The translations under genes were made by a program, and so were the position numbers. Below, piece by piece: positions 44,014-53,034 of a stretch of DNA of 64,000 nucleotides. The notes under the pieces are model-generated. The model did no database searches. It saw nothing but the letters and a program-made list of their open reading frames with translations, and was not told the DNA's origin. Where the stretch lies: NCBI RefSeq assembly GCF_001613465.1, contig NZ_BDCK01000003.1, forward strand, positions 62,001 to 126,000, in the 5' to 3' direction. Numbering within the stretch: the first letter of the stretch is position 1; every line of letters starts with the position of its first letter. The stretch is from Nocardia niwae NBRC 108934 = DSM 45340. GTDB taxonomy: Bacteria; Actinomycetota; Actinomycetes; Mycobacteriales; Mycobacteriaceae.

Positions 44014-44775
44014 TCAGCGTGCTCCGATGCGAGTCGGCACGGTCATCGACGCCGCGGCCAGCAGCTGATCCAACGCCCGTTCGACGTCTTCCTTCCAGCC
44101 GTGGTCCGAGTCGAGCTCCAACCGTAACCGTGGGAACCGGTGATGCGGGGCCACGATCTCGAAGCCGACATCCTCCAGGAAGTCGGCGTCGATCATGCAG
44201 CTCTCGGGTGAGCACTCGGTCGTGGCGCTCGCGCTCTTGATCGGAGCGACGATTCGCTCGAGCAATGTCATCGAGCCGGACCGCTCCGAGAGGGCCTGCG
44301 TCGCCGGGTGGGTGCGGATTCCGAATGCTTCCAGAGCGCGCACGCCACGGCGAACCAGGTCCGCGACCACGGCTTGAATCAGCCGGTGGGCGACATCCGC
44401 GTCATGATAGGGAAATTCGGACCGCAGCGTGGTCAGCAGGATCGCATCCGGGCTGACTGGGGAGGTGGGGAAGAGGCCGGCCCGGGGCACCGCGCTCGGC
44501 GGTGCGTAGAAGGCGCAACCGACGACGTTGCCGTCGACGTTCGCCACCTGCCCGCACGAACCCCACTCCAGCATGACTGTGGACAGCCAGGCTTCCTTCT
44601 CGAATACCGGATCGCTGAAGTTGCGCGAATCCTCGGCCACCGCGGGATCCATTTCCCAGAAGACACAGCGCCGCGCATGCGCGGGAAGCTTCTCCAGTCC
44701 GCCAAGGGTTAGTGCTGTGACGCTGGTCGACACCGCTCTGCTCAGCCTCCAGCTGTCCGATTCATCCACGCTCAC
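44014..44775 (-). CDS. GNAT-family N-acetyltransferase (Rv3916c-like)
   Basis: A 253-residue protein conserved next to parB in mycobacteria (Rv3916c). The GNAT-like core includes SCGQVANVDGNVVGCAFYAP (beta strand 4 region), DVAHRLIQAVVADLVRRGVR (acetyl-CoA loop and helix) and ALEAFGIRT. The canonical R/QxxGxG/A loop is not clean. The start is GTG 44775. Substrate and role are unknown. Its constant place in the origin region suggests inherited order rather than a proven link to segregation. Confidence 0.7.
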   Translation of the reverse strand: MSVDESDSWRLSRAVSTSVTALTLGGLEKLPAHARRCVFWEMDPAVAEDSRNFSDPVFEKEAWLSTVMLEWGSCGQVANVDGNVVGCAFYAPPSAVPRAGLFPTSPVSPDAILLTTLRSEFPYHDADVAHRLIQAVVADLVRRGVRALEAFGIRTHPATQALSERSGSMTLLERIVAPIKSASATTECSPESCMIDADFLEDVGFEIVAPHHRFPRLRLELDSDHGWKEDVERALDQLLAAASMTVPTRIGAR

Positions 44776-44984
44776 GTCGCATCAATGTTTGCTCGCCAGC
44801 AAGAATAAGCGATCAACGGGACCTGCCTCATTCCATGTCGCTGTGCTGTTGGTCAGAAGAACTTGTGTTGCTTCGCCGGGAAGCGAAGCGCGCTCCACGG
44901 CCGTGCGAATTCCTGCCGTCACAGTGACGTTTCGGCCCGGAACCCGCACCTATGGAAACCACAAGTCTATTTTGGTCACTTCTG

Positions 44985-45998
44985 TCACACGGTAGGTGCG
45001 TTCTGCTCCATCAGGGCGACGATCCGTTCGAGGTCCTCGACCGACCCGAATTCGACGACGATCTTGCCTTTGCGCTTGCCCATGCTCACCAGGACCCGAG
45101 TGTCGAAGGAGCCGGACAACCGATCGGCCACAGCTTGGAGGCCTGGCATCTCGATCGGCTTGCGGCGGACGACGGGAGAGGGCGCGGCCGCGTCCTGCTC
45201 TCGGTTCGCCAGCATGACGGCTTCCTCGGTAGCCCGGACCGAGAGTCCCTCGGCGACGATTCGGGCGGCGAGCACCTCTTGAGCGTCCGCACCCGCTTCG
45301 AGACCGAGCAGTGCTCGCGCGTGTCCGGCGGACAGTACGCCCGCCGCGACCCGGCGCTGCACCGGGATCGGCAACTTCAGTAGACGGATCATATTCGTCA
45401 CAACCGGGCGAGAGCGGCCGATTCGGGCAGCCAATTCCTCGTGGGTGACGTCGAATTCCTCCAGCAGCTGCTGATAGGCCGCCGCCTCTTCGAGCGGATT
45501 CAGCTGCACCCGGTGGATATTCTCCAAGAGGGCATCGCGCAACATCGACTCGTCCGCGGTCTCCCGGACGATCGCGGGAATCGCGGCCAGCCCCGCCTCC
45601 TGGCAGGCCCGCCAGCGCCGCTCGCCCATGACCAGCTGATAGCGGTCAACGCCCGGCTCGGTCCGGCGCACCACGATCGGCTGCATCAGACCGAACTCGC
45701 GAATCGAATGCACCAGCTCGGCCAGTGCGTCTTCTTCGAAAACCGTGCGCGGCTGCTTCGGGTTCGGCTCGATCTGGTCCGGCGGGATCTCCCGGTAGAC
45801 GGCGCCGCCGGCCTCGAGTTCGGCGTTGTCGGCGGGATCGGGCACCCGATGCAGGTAGGTGGAGGGCGGCTGCGGCCCGACCGGGTCCAGACCGATAACG
45901 CTCGCAGCGGCACTGCTGAGGCCCGGTGATGCCGTCGGTGTCGTCGGGATCAGCGCGGCAAGACCGCGCCCGAGCCCACCCTTCTTCGCCTGACTCAT
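44985..45998 (-). CDS. parB: Chromosome partitioning protein ParB
   Basis: A 337-residue CTP-dependent DNA clamp that loads at parS sites and spreads. The CTP-binding motif is GERRWR (125-130) followed by [16 protein letters not shown] (157-172). The helix-turn-helix is [20 protein letters not shown] (184-203) and the dimerisation domain is C-terminal. ATG 45998 gives the conserved opening [18 protein letters not shown]; the reading from 46136 adds residues unlike ParB. The gene lies 70 bp after parA in the same direction. Its likely targets are the parS sites at 47044-49500. Confidence 0.95.
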   Translation of the reverse strand: MSQAKKGGLGRGLAALIPTTPTASPGLSSAAASVIGLDPVGPQPPSTYLHRVPDPADNAELEAGGAVYREIPPDQIEPNPKQPRTVFEEDALAELVHSIREFGLMQPIVVRRTEPGVDRYQLVMGERRWRACQEAGLAAIPAIVRETADESMLRDALLENIHRVQLNPLEEAAAYQQLLEEFDVTHEELAARIGRSRPVVTNMIRLLKLPIPVQRRVAAGVLSAGHARALLGLEAGADAQEVLAARIVAEGLSVRATEEAVMLANREQDAAAPSPVVRRKPIEMPGLQAVADRLSGSFDTRVLVSMGKRKGKIVVEFGSVEDLERIVALMEQNAPTV

Positions 45999-46068
45999 CG
46001 GTCTACCGACCCCTTCCTCGTTCCGCCACCAAACCGGACTGTGCCGAGCATCGACACCACTGGCCGAG

Positions 46069-47079
46069 TCACTCCGCCGACTTCGTCGCGGCGACGCGCG
46101 GAGCCACCGCGCGGGCCGCCATCTCGCGTCCGGCATCCAGGTAGCTCATCGCGCCCCGGGAGCCTGGATCATAATCGAGCACCGTCATGCCGTAACCGGG
46201 CGCCTCCGACACCTTCACACTGCGCGGAATCACCGATCGCAGTACGACATCACCGAAGTGTCCGCGGACCTCCTCGGCGACCTGATCGGCCAACTTGGTG
46301 CGTCCGTCGTACATCGTGAGGATCACGGTGGAGACGTGCAGTTCAGGGTTCAGGTGTGCCTGCACCAGGCCGATATTGCGCAGCAACTGGCCGACGCCCT
46401 CCAGCGCGTAGTACTCGCACTGAATCGGGATCAGCACCTCCTTCGCCGCGACGAGTGCGTTGACCGTCAGTAGACCCAGGGACGGCGGGCAGTCGATCAT
46501 CACATAATCGATGTCGTATCCGGCGATATTCGCCTCTTGGATTGCGGCTTTCAGCCGGCCCTCCCTGGCCACCATCGACACGAGTTCGATTTCGGCACCC
46601 GCCAGATCGATGGTCGCGGGGATGCACAGGAGACGCTCACTGTGCGGACTCGTCTGGATAGCATCCCGGACCGAGACCTCGCCGATGAGCAGCTCATAGC
46701 TGGAGGGGACGCCTGAATGGTGCTCGATGCCGAGGGCGGTGCTGGCATTTCCCTGGGGATCGAGATCTATCACGAGCACCGTCATACCCTGATGCGCCAG
46801 AGCGGCCGCCAGATTGACCGCGGTGGTCGTCTTCCCGACGCCGCCTTTCTGATTGGCGATCGTGATGATCCGTTGCTCGTGCGGTTTCGGCACAGTCACC
46901 TTTCCTGGATGGAGGACCTGACTTGCACGTTGCGCTTCGGCAGCTATCGGGGTCTCACTGGGCGAGATGTGCCCGAACGGTGTACTTCCGAATGCATCCG
47001 CGTCGAAATTGCTGGAGTCCAGCATCCCCGGCACGCGCGACGTTGTTTCCCGTGAAACATTCGCCGGACCGCTCGACAT
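46069..47079 (-). CDS. parA: Chromosome partitioning ATPase ParA
   Basis: A 336-residue ATPase of the ParA/Soj type that moves ParB-bound origins. The deviant Walker A motif is KGGVGKTT (78-85), then [17 protein letters not shown] and [20 protein letters not shown] (Walker B). The N-terminal extension of about 65 residues before the ATPase fold is common in mycobacteria and relatives. ATG 47079 has AGGAG upstream. A parS-like site (47044-47059) lies within codons 7-12. Followed by parB. Confidence 0.95.
   Translation of the reverse strand: MSSGPANVSRETTSRVPGMLDSSNFDADAFGSTPFGHISPSETPIAAEAQRASQVLHPGKVTVPKPHEQRIITIANQKGGVGKTTTAVNLAAALAHQGMTVLVIDLDPQGNASTALGIEHHSGVPSSYELLIGEVSVRDAIQTSPHSERLLCIPATIDLAGAEIELVSMVAREGRLKAAIQEANIAGYDIDYVMIDCPPSLGLLTVNALVAAKEVLIPIQCEYYALEGVGQLLRNIGLVQAHLNPELHVSTVILTMYDGRTKLADQVAEEVRGHFGDVVLRSVIPRSVKVSEAPGYGMTVLDYDPGSRGAMSYLDAGREMAARAVAPRVAATKSAE
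47044..47059. promoter_or_regulatory. parS-like site in the 5' end of parA
   Basis: TGTTTCCCGTGAAACA differs by one base from the parS consensus TGTTTCACGTGAAACA. Lying in the parA coding start, it could also allow ParB to repress parAB. Confidence 0.85.
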
Positions 47080-47368
47080 AGACAGCTCCTAACCCGAGAA
47101 ACTTCAGAACACGTACGCGCGACGAGACGGATCGGCGCCGTGTCTGCAACAGCCTTTGTCGGATCGAACACGATGCACAACCGGGTCCGCGGCGCCCGAT
47201 CGACCGAGCGGAGCTTCTCGCCGCTGTGACAACCAGATCCCTCCGTGGCACCTACGCTCACGCCCGACGCCCACTAGCTTGCCAGCACTGAGCGGTTTAA
47301 GAAAGCTGAATCGCGGCGACGCGCAGAGTGACACGCAAATCCGCACGAAATCACTACGCCGCGCGGGC

Positions 47369-47384
47369 TGTTTCACATGAAACA
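47369..47384. promoter_or_regulatory. parS-like site
   Basis: TGTTTCACATGAAACA differs by one base from TGTTTCACGTGAAACA. It is a likely ParB nucleation site upstream of parA. Confidence 0.88.
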
Positions 47385-48072
47385 TTGCCCCCGCACCGCA
47401 CCTTAGGTGGTCAGCAGCTGACGCCGGGTCGAACGCGGAGCTGCGTATGCCGAATGATCACCCGCAGGGGTGGTTTGGCCGGGGCAGGTCCCGGATCGTC
47501 TCGGATAGAAGCTCGTTCGGCAAGGCGCTCCTCGGCGCTTCGCGTTGTCCGCGCGATTGCCGCCGGACGAGGGGAGTCGCGTGTGCTGGACATCGCGGTG
47601 GCCGACCACGATGCGCGTCAGAAGTTCCCGTCTGTCGTGCGCGGCTTCGTCGGCACTGTTCTATATATAGAGAGAGTTCGCTGTCTGCCCCTGCGTCGAC
47701 GGTGCTTGGCCTCCGACCACGTTTGTCATACTTGGGTAATCACGTCTGCCGCTCGGGGTCTCGCCGATGGTTCTTCGCGGCCATACGCGATCGTCGGGTG
47801 GCCCTTCTCTAACCGGCGACCCGCTTCGTGTGGTCTGGAACAATTTGTCCGGGCCGCACTTCTTCGCCATCTATCGCAGCGCACGAGTCTCCACCGCGTC
47901 TCAGGAAGCACAAACACATAGGATGCGAGACCGACGCGACTGCCTGTTGCGGCGATCGAGCCGCTCACAAGTCGCCAGAGTTCGATGTGGCGGCGGTGAC
48001 GCGACTGCTTCGGTAAACGCGACGTCCGATCCCTTGAGGCACTGGGTGTCAGATGCAAGTCGAGAGCCCAGC

Positions 48073-48088
48073 ATGATTCACGTGGAAC
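48073..48088. promoter_or_regulatory. parS-like site, weaker
   Basis: TGATTCACGTGGAACA has two mismatches to the parS consensus but keeps the central CACGTG. It lies in the non-coding region. Confidence 0.7.
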
Positions 48089-48314
48089 ATTGATCGTAGT
48101 GCGGCCAGACAAAGGGATTCGAGTAGCCGCATCTTGCTACGGCCATAGCCGCGAGAAACCTGCACGGCCCGTCGTCGCTATGAAGCCCGCACGGCTGGGG
48201 GACAACTCCCGCCATGCCTCGACTGCTGCCTGAGGATGCTGATTCGTCCGGACGGCGCACGGGATGCACGTCGTAGGCTCCGGCGAAGCCCTCGCCCCGC
48301 CGAGGCGCCCACCT

Positions 48315-48330
48315 TGATTCACGTGAAACA
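48315..48330. promoter_or_regulatory. parS-like site
   Basis: TGATTCACGTGAAACA has one mismatch to the parS consensus. It lies in the non-coding region. Confidence 0.85.
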
Positions 48331-48709
48331 TCGGCTCCGCCGCGCCGGCTCTTAGACCTCACCGATACGGCCGCGGTCGAGGAACTGATTTCACCGAACG
48401 CCACATGCTCACCGGGCCGCTGGTCAGCCGAGGACAGTGGAACGGATCCGATCGAACCCCTCAGTTTTACGTGAAGCGTCCGAACGAGCGATCCGCGCGG
48501 TGCACGAACGTGGCAGCGCCCACTGCAACCAGCGGTCGGAGCCGCCACCCCACCCGCTGCGTGACCTCGGCAGGGCAGTACGCCCTTTGGCGGACGGGCG
48601 CCGCACTCTCCTCCACCCACTTAAGCAACGGTTGGATTCACCATTCCGTCAGGGTGACGAAACGCCCGTTGGTCTCGCTTCACGCCGGAAACCTTCACGC
48701 CCGAAGCTG

Positions 48710-49501
48710 CTACTCGGCCTTGCGTGCGGCACGCTTGCGCCCACGCTCTGTCGCTGCCTTCCGAACCGTCTTGCCTGAACGTTCGACGGCTCGTTCGGCC
48801 CGCCGACGGGAAGTCCGTTCCGCGCGGGGGAGCCGCTCGGCGCTGATCACCACGGTGGGCGTATCCACTAAACCGACCCCGCATTCCAGCACGATGGCAT
48901 TACCGGCTCCAGCTTTCGCCAGTGCGTCGCCGTCACGGTCCAGCTCCTCTGCCGCACTGGCGCCCTTGAGGGCGAGCATGTGCCCATGATCGCGGAGGAG
49001 GGGGAGGGACCACTGCGCGAGTTTCCCGAGAGGGGCTACCGCACGGGACGTGACAACGTCCGCGCCACCGGCCTCCTTCGTCACACCGGACTGTTCGGCG
49101 CGCCCGCGGACCACGATCACGTCCAGCCCTGCCGCTTCGATGAACTCGCTCAGGAAGATGGTTCGGCGCAGCAGAGGTTCGACCAGGGTGATCCGAAGAT
49201 CAGGCCGAGCGATCGCGAGGGGGATGCCGGGCAGTCCCGCGCCGCTGCCGATATCGACCACCGACGCGCCCTCGGCGATCAACTCTCCGAGCACCGCGCA
49301 ATTGAGTAGGTGGCGGTCCCACAGGCGGGGCACCTCGCGCGGACCGATCAACCCGCGCTCCACGCCCGCGGTCGCGAGGGCTGTGCAATATCGACGCGCG
49401 AGATCGAGTCGGTCGCCGAAGACGGTGGCCGCCGACGCGGGTGGTTCCAGCTCCGCGGGTACCGCGGTGGTTCCACCGAGATCTCGTTCCACGTGAAACA
49501 T
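48710..49501 (-). CDS. rsmG: 16S rRNA (guanine-527-N7)-methyltransferase RsmG (GidB)
   Basis: A 263-residue SAM-dependent methyltransferase that makes m7G527 in 16S rRNA; loss gives low-level streptomycin resistance. Visible blocks are [20 protein letters not shown], the SAM-binding [20 protein letters not shown] and [18 protein letters not shown] basic C-terminal tail of about 40 residues ([20 protein letters not shown]) is extra. ATG 49501 starts inside a parS-like site, so the protein begins [10 protein letters not shown]. The order jag-rsmG-parA-parB is conserved. Confidence 0.93.
   Translation of the reverse strand: MFHVERDLGGTTAVPAELEPPASAATVFGDRLDLARRYCTALATAGVERGLIGPREVPRLWDRHLLNCAVLGELIAEGASVVDIGSGAGLPGIPLAIARPDLRITLVEPLLRRTIFLSEFIEAAGLDVIVVRGRAEQSGVTKEAGGADVVTSRAVAPLGKLAQWSLPLLRDHGHMLALKGASAAEELDRDGDALAKAGAGNAIVLECGVGLVDTPTVVISAERLPRAERTSRRRAERAVERSGKTVRKAATERGRKRAARKAE
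49485..49500. promoter_or_regulatory. parS-like site at the rsmG start
   Basis: CGTTCCACGTGAAACA has two mismatches to the parS consensus and overlaps the first codons of rsmG. It could couple ParB binding to rsmG-parA-parB expression. Confidence 0.75.
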
Positions 49502-49556
49502 CCTTCCGAACTCGGGTCGATCTACGAGCGAGCAATCGGGCTCCGGACACGAACAA

Positions 49557-49582
49557 GGCCCCCGGTCCGAAGACCAGAGGCC
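49557..49582 (-). terminator. Terminator with UUCG tetraloop after jag
   Basis: On the minus strand an 11-bp stem (GGCCTCTGGTC / GACCGGGGGCC, including G-U pairs) closes a TTCG loop and is followed by TTGTTCGTGT. It lies between jag and rsmG and probably ends most rpmH-to-jag transcripts. Confidence 0.65.
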
Positions 49583-49642
49583 CTATCCAACCACTATCCG
49601 TCCGGGCCGCGAAACATGCCGCTGGCTTCGGAATGCCGCGAC

Positions 49643-50194
49643 TCAGCCGGGAACGACCACCACGTGCCGGTTCGGCTCGACGCCTTCGCTCTCGCTGCTG
49701 ACGCCCTCGACGGCGGCCACCGCGTCATGCACGATCTTGCGCTCGAACGGGGTCATGGGAGCCAGTGATTCCGGCTCACCGGATTCCAGCACCCGCTGCG
49801 CCGCGGCCGCGCCGAGCTCGCTCAGCTCGGACCGCCGCTTGGCCCGCCAGCCCGCGACATCCAGCATCAGCCGACTACGCACCCCGGTCGCCTGCTGGAC
49901 AGCGAGACGAGTCAGCTCCTGCAACGCGTCGAGCACCTCGCCATTGCGACCCACCAGCTTTGTCAGATCGCGTCCACCGTCGATGCTCACCACGGCGCGA
50001 TCGCCTTCCACGTCGAGATCGATGTCGCCGTCGAAATCCAGCACGTCGAGCAACTGCTCGAGGTAGTCGCCTGCGATCTCGCCTTCCTCGATCAACGCTT
50101 CCTCGGCATCGTTCACGACATCGCCGGTGTCCGCTCCGGCGCTCGCCGTCGTCGTCGCCACGGTGGCGTCCCCTCCGTCGGTCTCAACAGTCAT
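49643..50194 (-). CDS. jag: Jag/KhpB family RNA-binding protein
   Basis: A 183-residue protein with an acidic N-terminus (about 1-45), a KH domain (DLTKLVGRNGEVLDALQELT, about 77-96) and an R3H domain (SLAPMTPFERKIVHDAVAAV, about 142-161). It binds single-stranded RNA and in firmicutes partners KhpA in cell-size control. The order yidC-jag-rsmG is widely conserved (Rv3920c in M. tuberculosis). The start ATG 50194 follows yidC by 112 bp. Confidence 0.92.
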   Translation of the reverse strand: MTVETDGGDATVATTTASAGADTGDVVNDAEEALIEEGEIAGDYLEQLLDVLDFDGDIDLDVEGDRAVVSIDGGRDLTKLVGRNGEVLDALQELTRLAVQQATGVRSRLMLDVAGWRAKRRSELSELGAAAAQRVLESGEPESLAPMTPFERKIVHDAVAAVEGVSSESEGVEPNRHVVVVPG

Positions 50195-50306
50195 TTGATT
50201 TCCTTCATCTGCTCATCGCGCGCGCCGGGCAATCGCCGCCGGGCGGTATTCGCGATCAAGGGTTGCTCAGCGATAGAGAAGTGGGCTCGGCCCACCGTTC
50301 GTGCTA

Positions 50307-51404
50307 TCAGCGCCTGCGCTTCTGATTCGCCCTACCCCGGTTGCCGGGTCGTTTCTGACCAGCCGGGCGGCGTTGGCCTGCGGACTGCTTCGACGGCTTC
50401 GCGGTACCGTTCGACGACGCGACCGGGGTGTCCTCGTCCGAGGCGGTATCGGCAGCGGCGGTATCGGCAGCGGCGGTGGATGCCGGCTTCTTTTTCACGT
50501 TGACCGGTTTAGCGCCGGGCTTGGGCGCGTTCTGCGCGCGCTGCTCCAGCTTCGCCTGCTTTTTGGCTTCCTCTTCCTTCGCCATGCGACCGAACACGAG
50601 GTGCTGCTGCCCGTAGGTCCAGATGTTGTTCGAGACCCAGTACAGCAGGATGGCGATCGGCAGGAACGGACCACCGACGAGCACACCGAGCGGGAACACC
50701 CACAGCGCGAGCTTGTTCATCATGGCGGCCTGCGGGTTGGCCGCGGCTTCCGGCGTCTGCCGCGCGACCGACGCGCGCGCGTTGAAGTGGGTCGCCAGAC
50801 CGGCAATGACCATCAGGGGGATGGCGACGAGCGCGATGCTCAACTTGCTCGGCACGCCGCCGTAGTTGGCGAAGGCCTGCAACTCGTTGACCGGCGTGGT
50901 GATGAACGCCGAGATCGGCGCGCCGAAGATGCGGGCGCTCAAGAACGACTGGACATCGGCCGCACTGAAGACGTAGTTCGCGGTGTTCGCGTTCTGCTCC
51001 GGCGTCATGCCGAGCTGTCCGAGGCCGTGCCCCGTGCGGTTGAACGAGCGCAGCACATGGAACAACCCGAGGAACACCGGCACCTGAGCGAGGATCGGCA
51101 GGCAACCCATCAGCGGGTTGAAGCCGTTATCCTTCTGCAGCTTCTGCATCTCGAGCGCCATCTTCTGGCGGTCGTTCTTGTACTTCTTCTGCAGCTCCTT
51201 GATCTGCGGCTGCAGTTCCTGCATCTGCTTGGTGGTGCGCACCTGCTTGACGAACGGCTTGTAGAGCACCAGGCGCAGGGTGAACACCAGGAACACCACG
51301 GCCAGCGCCCAGGTGAGACCGTTGTCCGCGCCGAACGCGAACCCGAAGACCCGATGCCAGAACCAGAGGATCCAGGACACCGGGTAATAGATGAAGTCGA
51401 GCAC
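50307..51404 (-). CDS. yidC: Membrane protein insertase YidC
   Basis: Membrane insertase of about 365 residues. It has helix 1 ([20 protein letters not shown]), [20 protein letters not shown] with the conserved Arg, the cytoplasmic coiled loop ([20 protein letters not shown]) and the later helices. The basic C-terminal tail (about 60 residues) could contact the ribosome. It lacks the large periplasmic domain of Gram-negative YidC. GTG 51404 matches the mycobacterial start; GTG 51416 would add four residues. It lies 4 bp after yidD. Confidence 0.93.
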   Translation of the reverse strand: MLDFIYYPVSWILWFWHRVFGFAFGADNGLTWALAVVFLVFTLRLVLYKPFVKQVRTTKQMQELQPQIKELQKKYKNDRQKMALEMQKLQKDNGFNPLMGCLPILAQVPVFLGLFHVLRSFNRTGHGLGQLGMTPEQNANTANYVFSAADVQSFLSARIFGAPISAFITTPVNELQAFANYGGVPSKLSIALVAIPLMVIAGLATHFNARASVARQTPEAAANPQAAMMNKLALWVFPLGVLVGGPFLPIAILLYWVSNNIWTYGQQHLVFGRMAKEEEAKKQAKLEQRAQNAPKPGAKPVNVKKKPASTAAADTAAADTASDEDTPVASSNGTAKPSKQSAGQRRPAGQKRPGNRGRANQKRRR

Positions 51405-51408
51405 GGCT

Positions 51409-51807
51409 CTATGCACTCCCGTCGTTCGTGTCGCCGATCACCGCGTGCGGCGATCCTTTACAAGCGTTCGGCTCCGACCGCGGACCGGCGGGCAGGCTCG
51501 ATTCCTGCGTCGCCGTGTCGGTCGCTGCCCCGCCTGCCGGGTCGGTGCGAAGTCCGCTCCGCTTCCGCTCCGGGACGGGGTCCCACCCACCAGGGTGCCA
51601 GGGTGCGCATTTGGCCAAGCGCACGACCGTCAGTACGAGCCCGACGAACAGGCCCCGGGTGCGCAGTGCGGTGACCGCGTACTCGCTGCAGGTCGGGGTG
51701 AATCGGCACACCGGCATGCGGGTGGGGGAGACGTAGGTCCGATACAGCTCGATCGAAAAGATCAGCACGTTCACGGGCAGTCTGGCGATTTTCGCCCAAA
51801 GGCTCAT
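51409..51807 (-). CDS. yidD: Membrane protein insertion efficiency factor YidD
   Basis: A 132-residue protein with the YidD signature [20 protein letters not shown] and [11 protein letters not shown], including conserved cysteines, then [13 protein letters not shown]. It has a longer C-terminal tail than usual (about 45 residues). ATG 51807 overlaps the rnpA stop by 4 bp; the reading from 51969 is out of context. It aids YidC-dependent insertion. Confidence 0.92.
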   Translation of the reverse strand: MSLWAKIARLPVNVLIFSIELYRTYVSPTRMPVCRFTPTCSEYAVTALRTRGLFVGLVLTVVRLAKCAPWHPGGWDPVPERKRSGLRTDPAGGAATDTATQESSLPAGPRSEPNACKGSPHAVIGDTNDGSA

Positions 51808-52232
51808 ACCGGGCCGCCCGTCGACACGCCCGCGGCGCCCACGCCGAGCTTGCGCAGTGCCGTGCGCAGCTGCCGCAGCAAGTCCTCCGAGGAGGCCGTA
51901 GCGGCGCCAGGGAGCGCACGGATCACGACATCGGTCCCGGACGGCAACTCGCAGACCACCTGGGCGCACATATGACGCAGGCGGCGGGCCACGCGATGTC
52001 GAATCACCGCGTTGCCCACCGCCTTGCTGACGATCAACCCGAAGCGCGGTCCGCCTACACGGACCAGCACATCGTCCGGGATCTGATCGTGTCGTCCATT
52101 CGCGCCCACGATTCCGTCATACCCGTGCGCGAGCGCATGCACGACCAGATCACGCCTCCCGATTCGCTGGCCGCGGCGCACCGTCCGGGAGAAGTCGGCA
52201 CGATGATGCAACCGATACGGCTCAGGCAACAC
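51804..52232 (-). CDS. rnpA: Ribonuclease P protein component
   Basis: A 142-residue basic protein that assists the RNase P RNA in tRNA 5' processing. The family signature GLIVSKAVGNAVIRHRVARR (about 65-84) is the RNR motif region. It lies in the universal rpmH-rnpA-yidD-yidC order. The start is GTG 52232, 21 bp after rpmH. The basic cluster RLHHRADFSRTVRRGQRIGR near the N-terminus is also typical. Confidence 0.93.
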   Translation of the reverse strand: MLPEPYRLHHRADFSRTVRRGQRIGRRDLVVHALAHGYDGIVGANGRHDQIPDDVLVRVGGPRFGLIVSKAVGNAVIRHRVARRLRHMCAQVVCELPSGTDVVIRALPGAATASSEDLLRQLRTALRKLGVGAAGVSTGGPV

Positions 52233-52253
52233 CCGAGCGTCCGAGAGCGAGGG

Positions 52254-52397
52254 TCAGGCAGTGAGGGAAGCGCGGCCCTTGCGGCGACGCGCCGAGACGA
52301 TGGCGCGGCCCGCACGGGTGCGCATCCGGAGGCGGAAGCCGTGAACCCGCGCCCGACGACGGTTGTTCGGCTGGAACGTCCGCTTGCCCTTGGCCAC
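52254..52397 (-). CDS. rpmH: 50S ribosomal protein L34
   Basis: A 47-residue, highly basic ribosomal protein. Translation gives [20 protein letters not shown] followed by [20 protein letters not shown], the classic L34 sequence. The start is GTG 52397 with GAGGAG eight bases upstream. It leads the operon rpmH-rnpA-yidD-yidC-jag and diverges from dnaA across the 637-bp regulatory region. Confidence 0.96.
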   Translation of the reverse strand: MAKGKRTFQPNNRRRARVHGFRLRMRTRAGRAIVSARRRKGRASLTA

Positions 52398-53034
52398 GGT
52401 CAACACTCCTCGAGTAGGCGGGCACCAGGTAGTGCCCGAAGCTTGTCGGTGATACGTGTATTGCGCGAATGAATCGCAGGTCTGGTCATCATCGGCGCGC
52501 GTCGGTCCTGGCGCACAGTCGGTCGATCACGACCTAAACGCGGTCAGCACAAGACCGCCACCGCACCAAGGGGTGACTGTACGAGGGTACTGATCGTCCA
52601 GGGACGGGTCAAACTCGGCCCCACGGTCCGGCCTGGACGCTTCGACCAGCAGAATCGGCCTCCCGCAATCAGGCGTTCCGGCAATGACCGTGAGTTCGTC
52701 CACACCCCTAGCCATCGTCCGCCGCGGACCAGTAACGTACGTAGCCAGTTGATTGCTGCAGAACCGCAGGTCGCAGCGTCGCCTTCTCCGCGCGTGCGCG
52801 CGTTCCACAGTTCTTCAGGGTTCTCCACATCTGTGGATAATTGTGTGGAAAGACCCCTGGAGTGGCATATTCGTAGGGCCGACGGTGCCACGCCGCTGTC
52901 CAGATGGGGGACCCGGACAGCGTCCGAACCGGTTACGGACGTACGCAGAGGATCACGGGACCGCCCCCGAGCAGCACACTCCACGCGTGCCCCGGCCGTC
53001 TGCTCCTATCGACCTACTCCGGGGAGGAAACTGC
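52398..53034. promoter_or_regulatory. rpmH-dnaA divergent promoter region with DnaA boxes
   Basis: The 637-base spacer holds no convincing gene. A cluster of DnaA-box-like sites lies at 52801-52852: CGTTCCACA (52801-52809), TTCTCCACA (52821-52829), a perfect TTATCCACA on the minus strand (52832-52840) and CTTTCCACA on the minus strand (52844-52852). They suggest autoregulation of dnaA and perhaps a second DnaA-loading zone. dnaA has ribosome binding site GGGGAGG at about 53021. Confidence 0.7.

Larger units (their letters stand above)
47080..48709. other. 1.6-kb non-coding region carrying parS sites
   Basis: No convincing gene is visible between parA and rsmG. Readings on both strands are Arg/Ser-rich, lack ribosome binding sites and start at parS (MFHV-type false starts). 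The same two genes are close together in mycobacteria. The region includes parS-like sites at 47369, 48073 and 48315, and a TATATATAG AT-rich patch at about 47661-47670. No tRNA was found. It may be a centromere-like region or hold a decayed gene or small RNA that I cannot recognise. Confidence 0.6.

Noticed and set aside
47104..47385. Minus-strand reading frame starting MFHVKQ upstream of parA
   Set aside because: The start is the parS site itself (ATGTTTCA). The rest is Arg/Ser-rich with no ribosome binding site and no family resemblance.
47328..47921. A 197-codon plus-strand frame in the parA-rsmG spacer
   Set aside because: Composition is basic and irregular, codon third positions do not show the strong GC bias of neighbouring genes, and no start signal is seen.
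48468..48483. A sixth parS-like site near AGTTTTACGTGAAGCG
   Set aside because: At least four mismatches to the consensus, including a changed central CAC.
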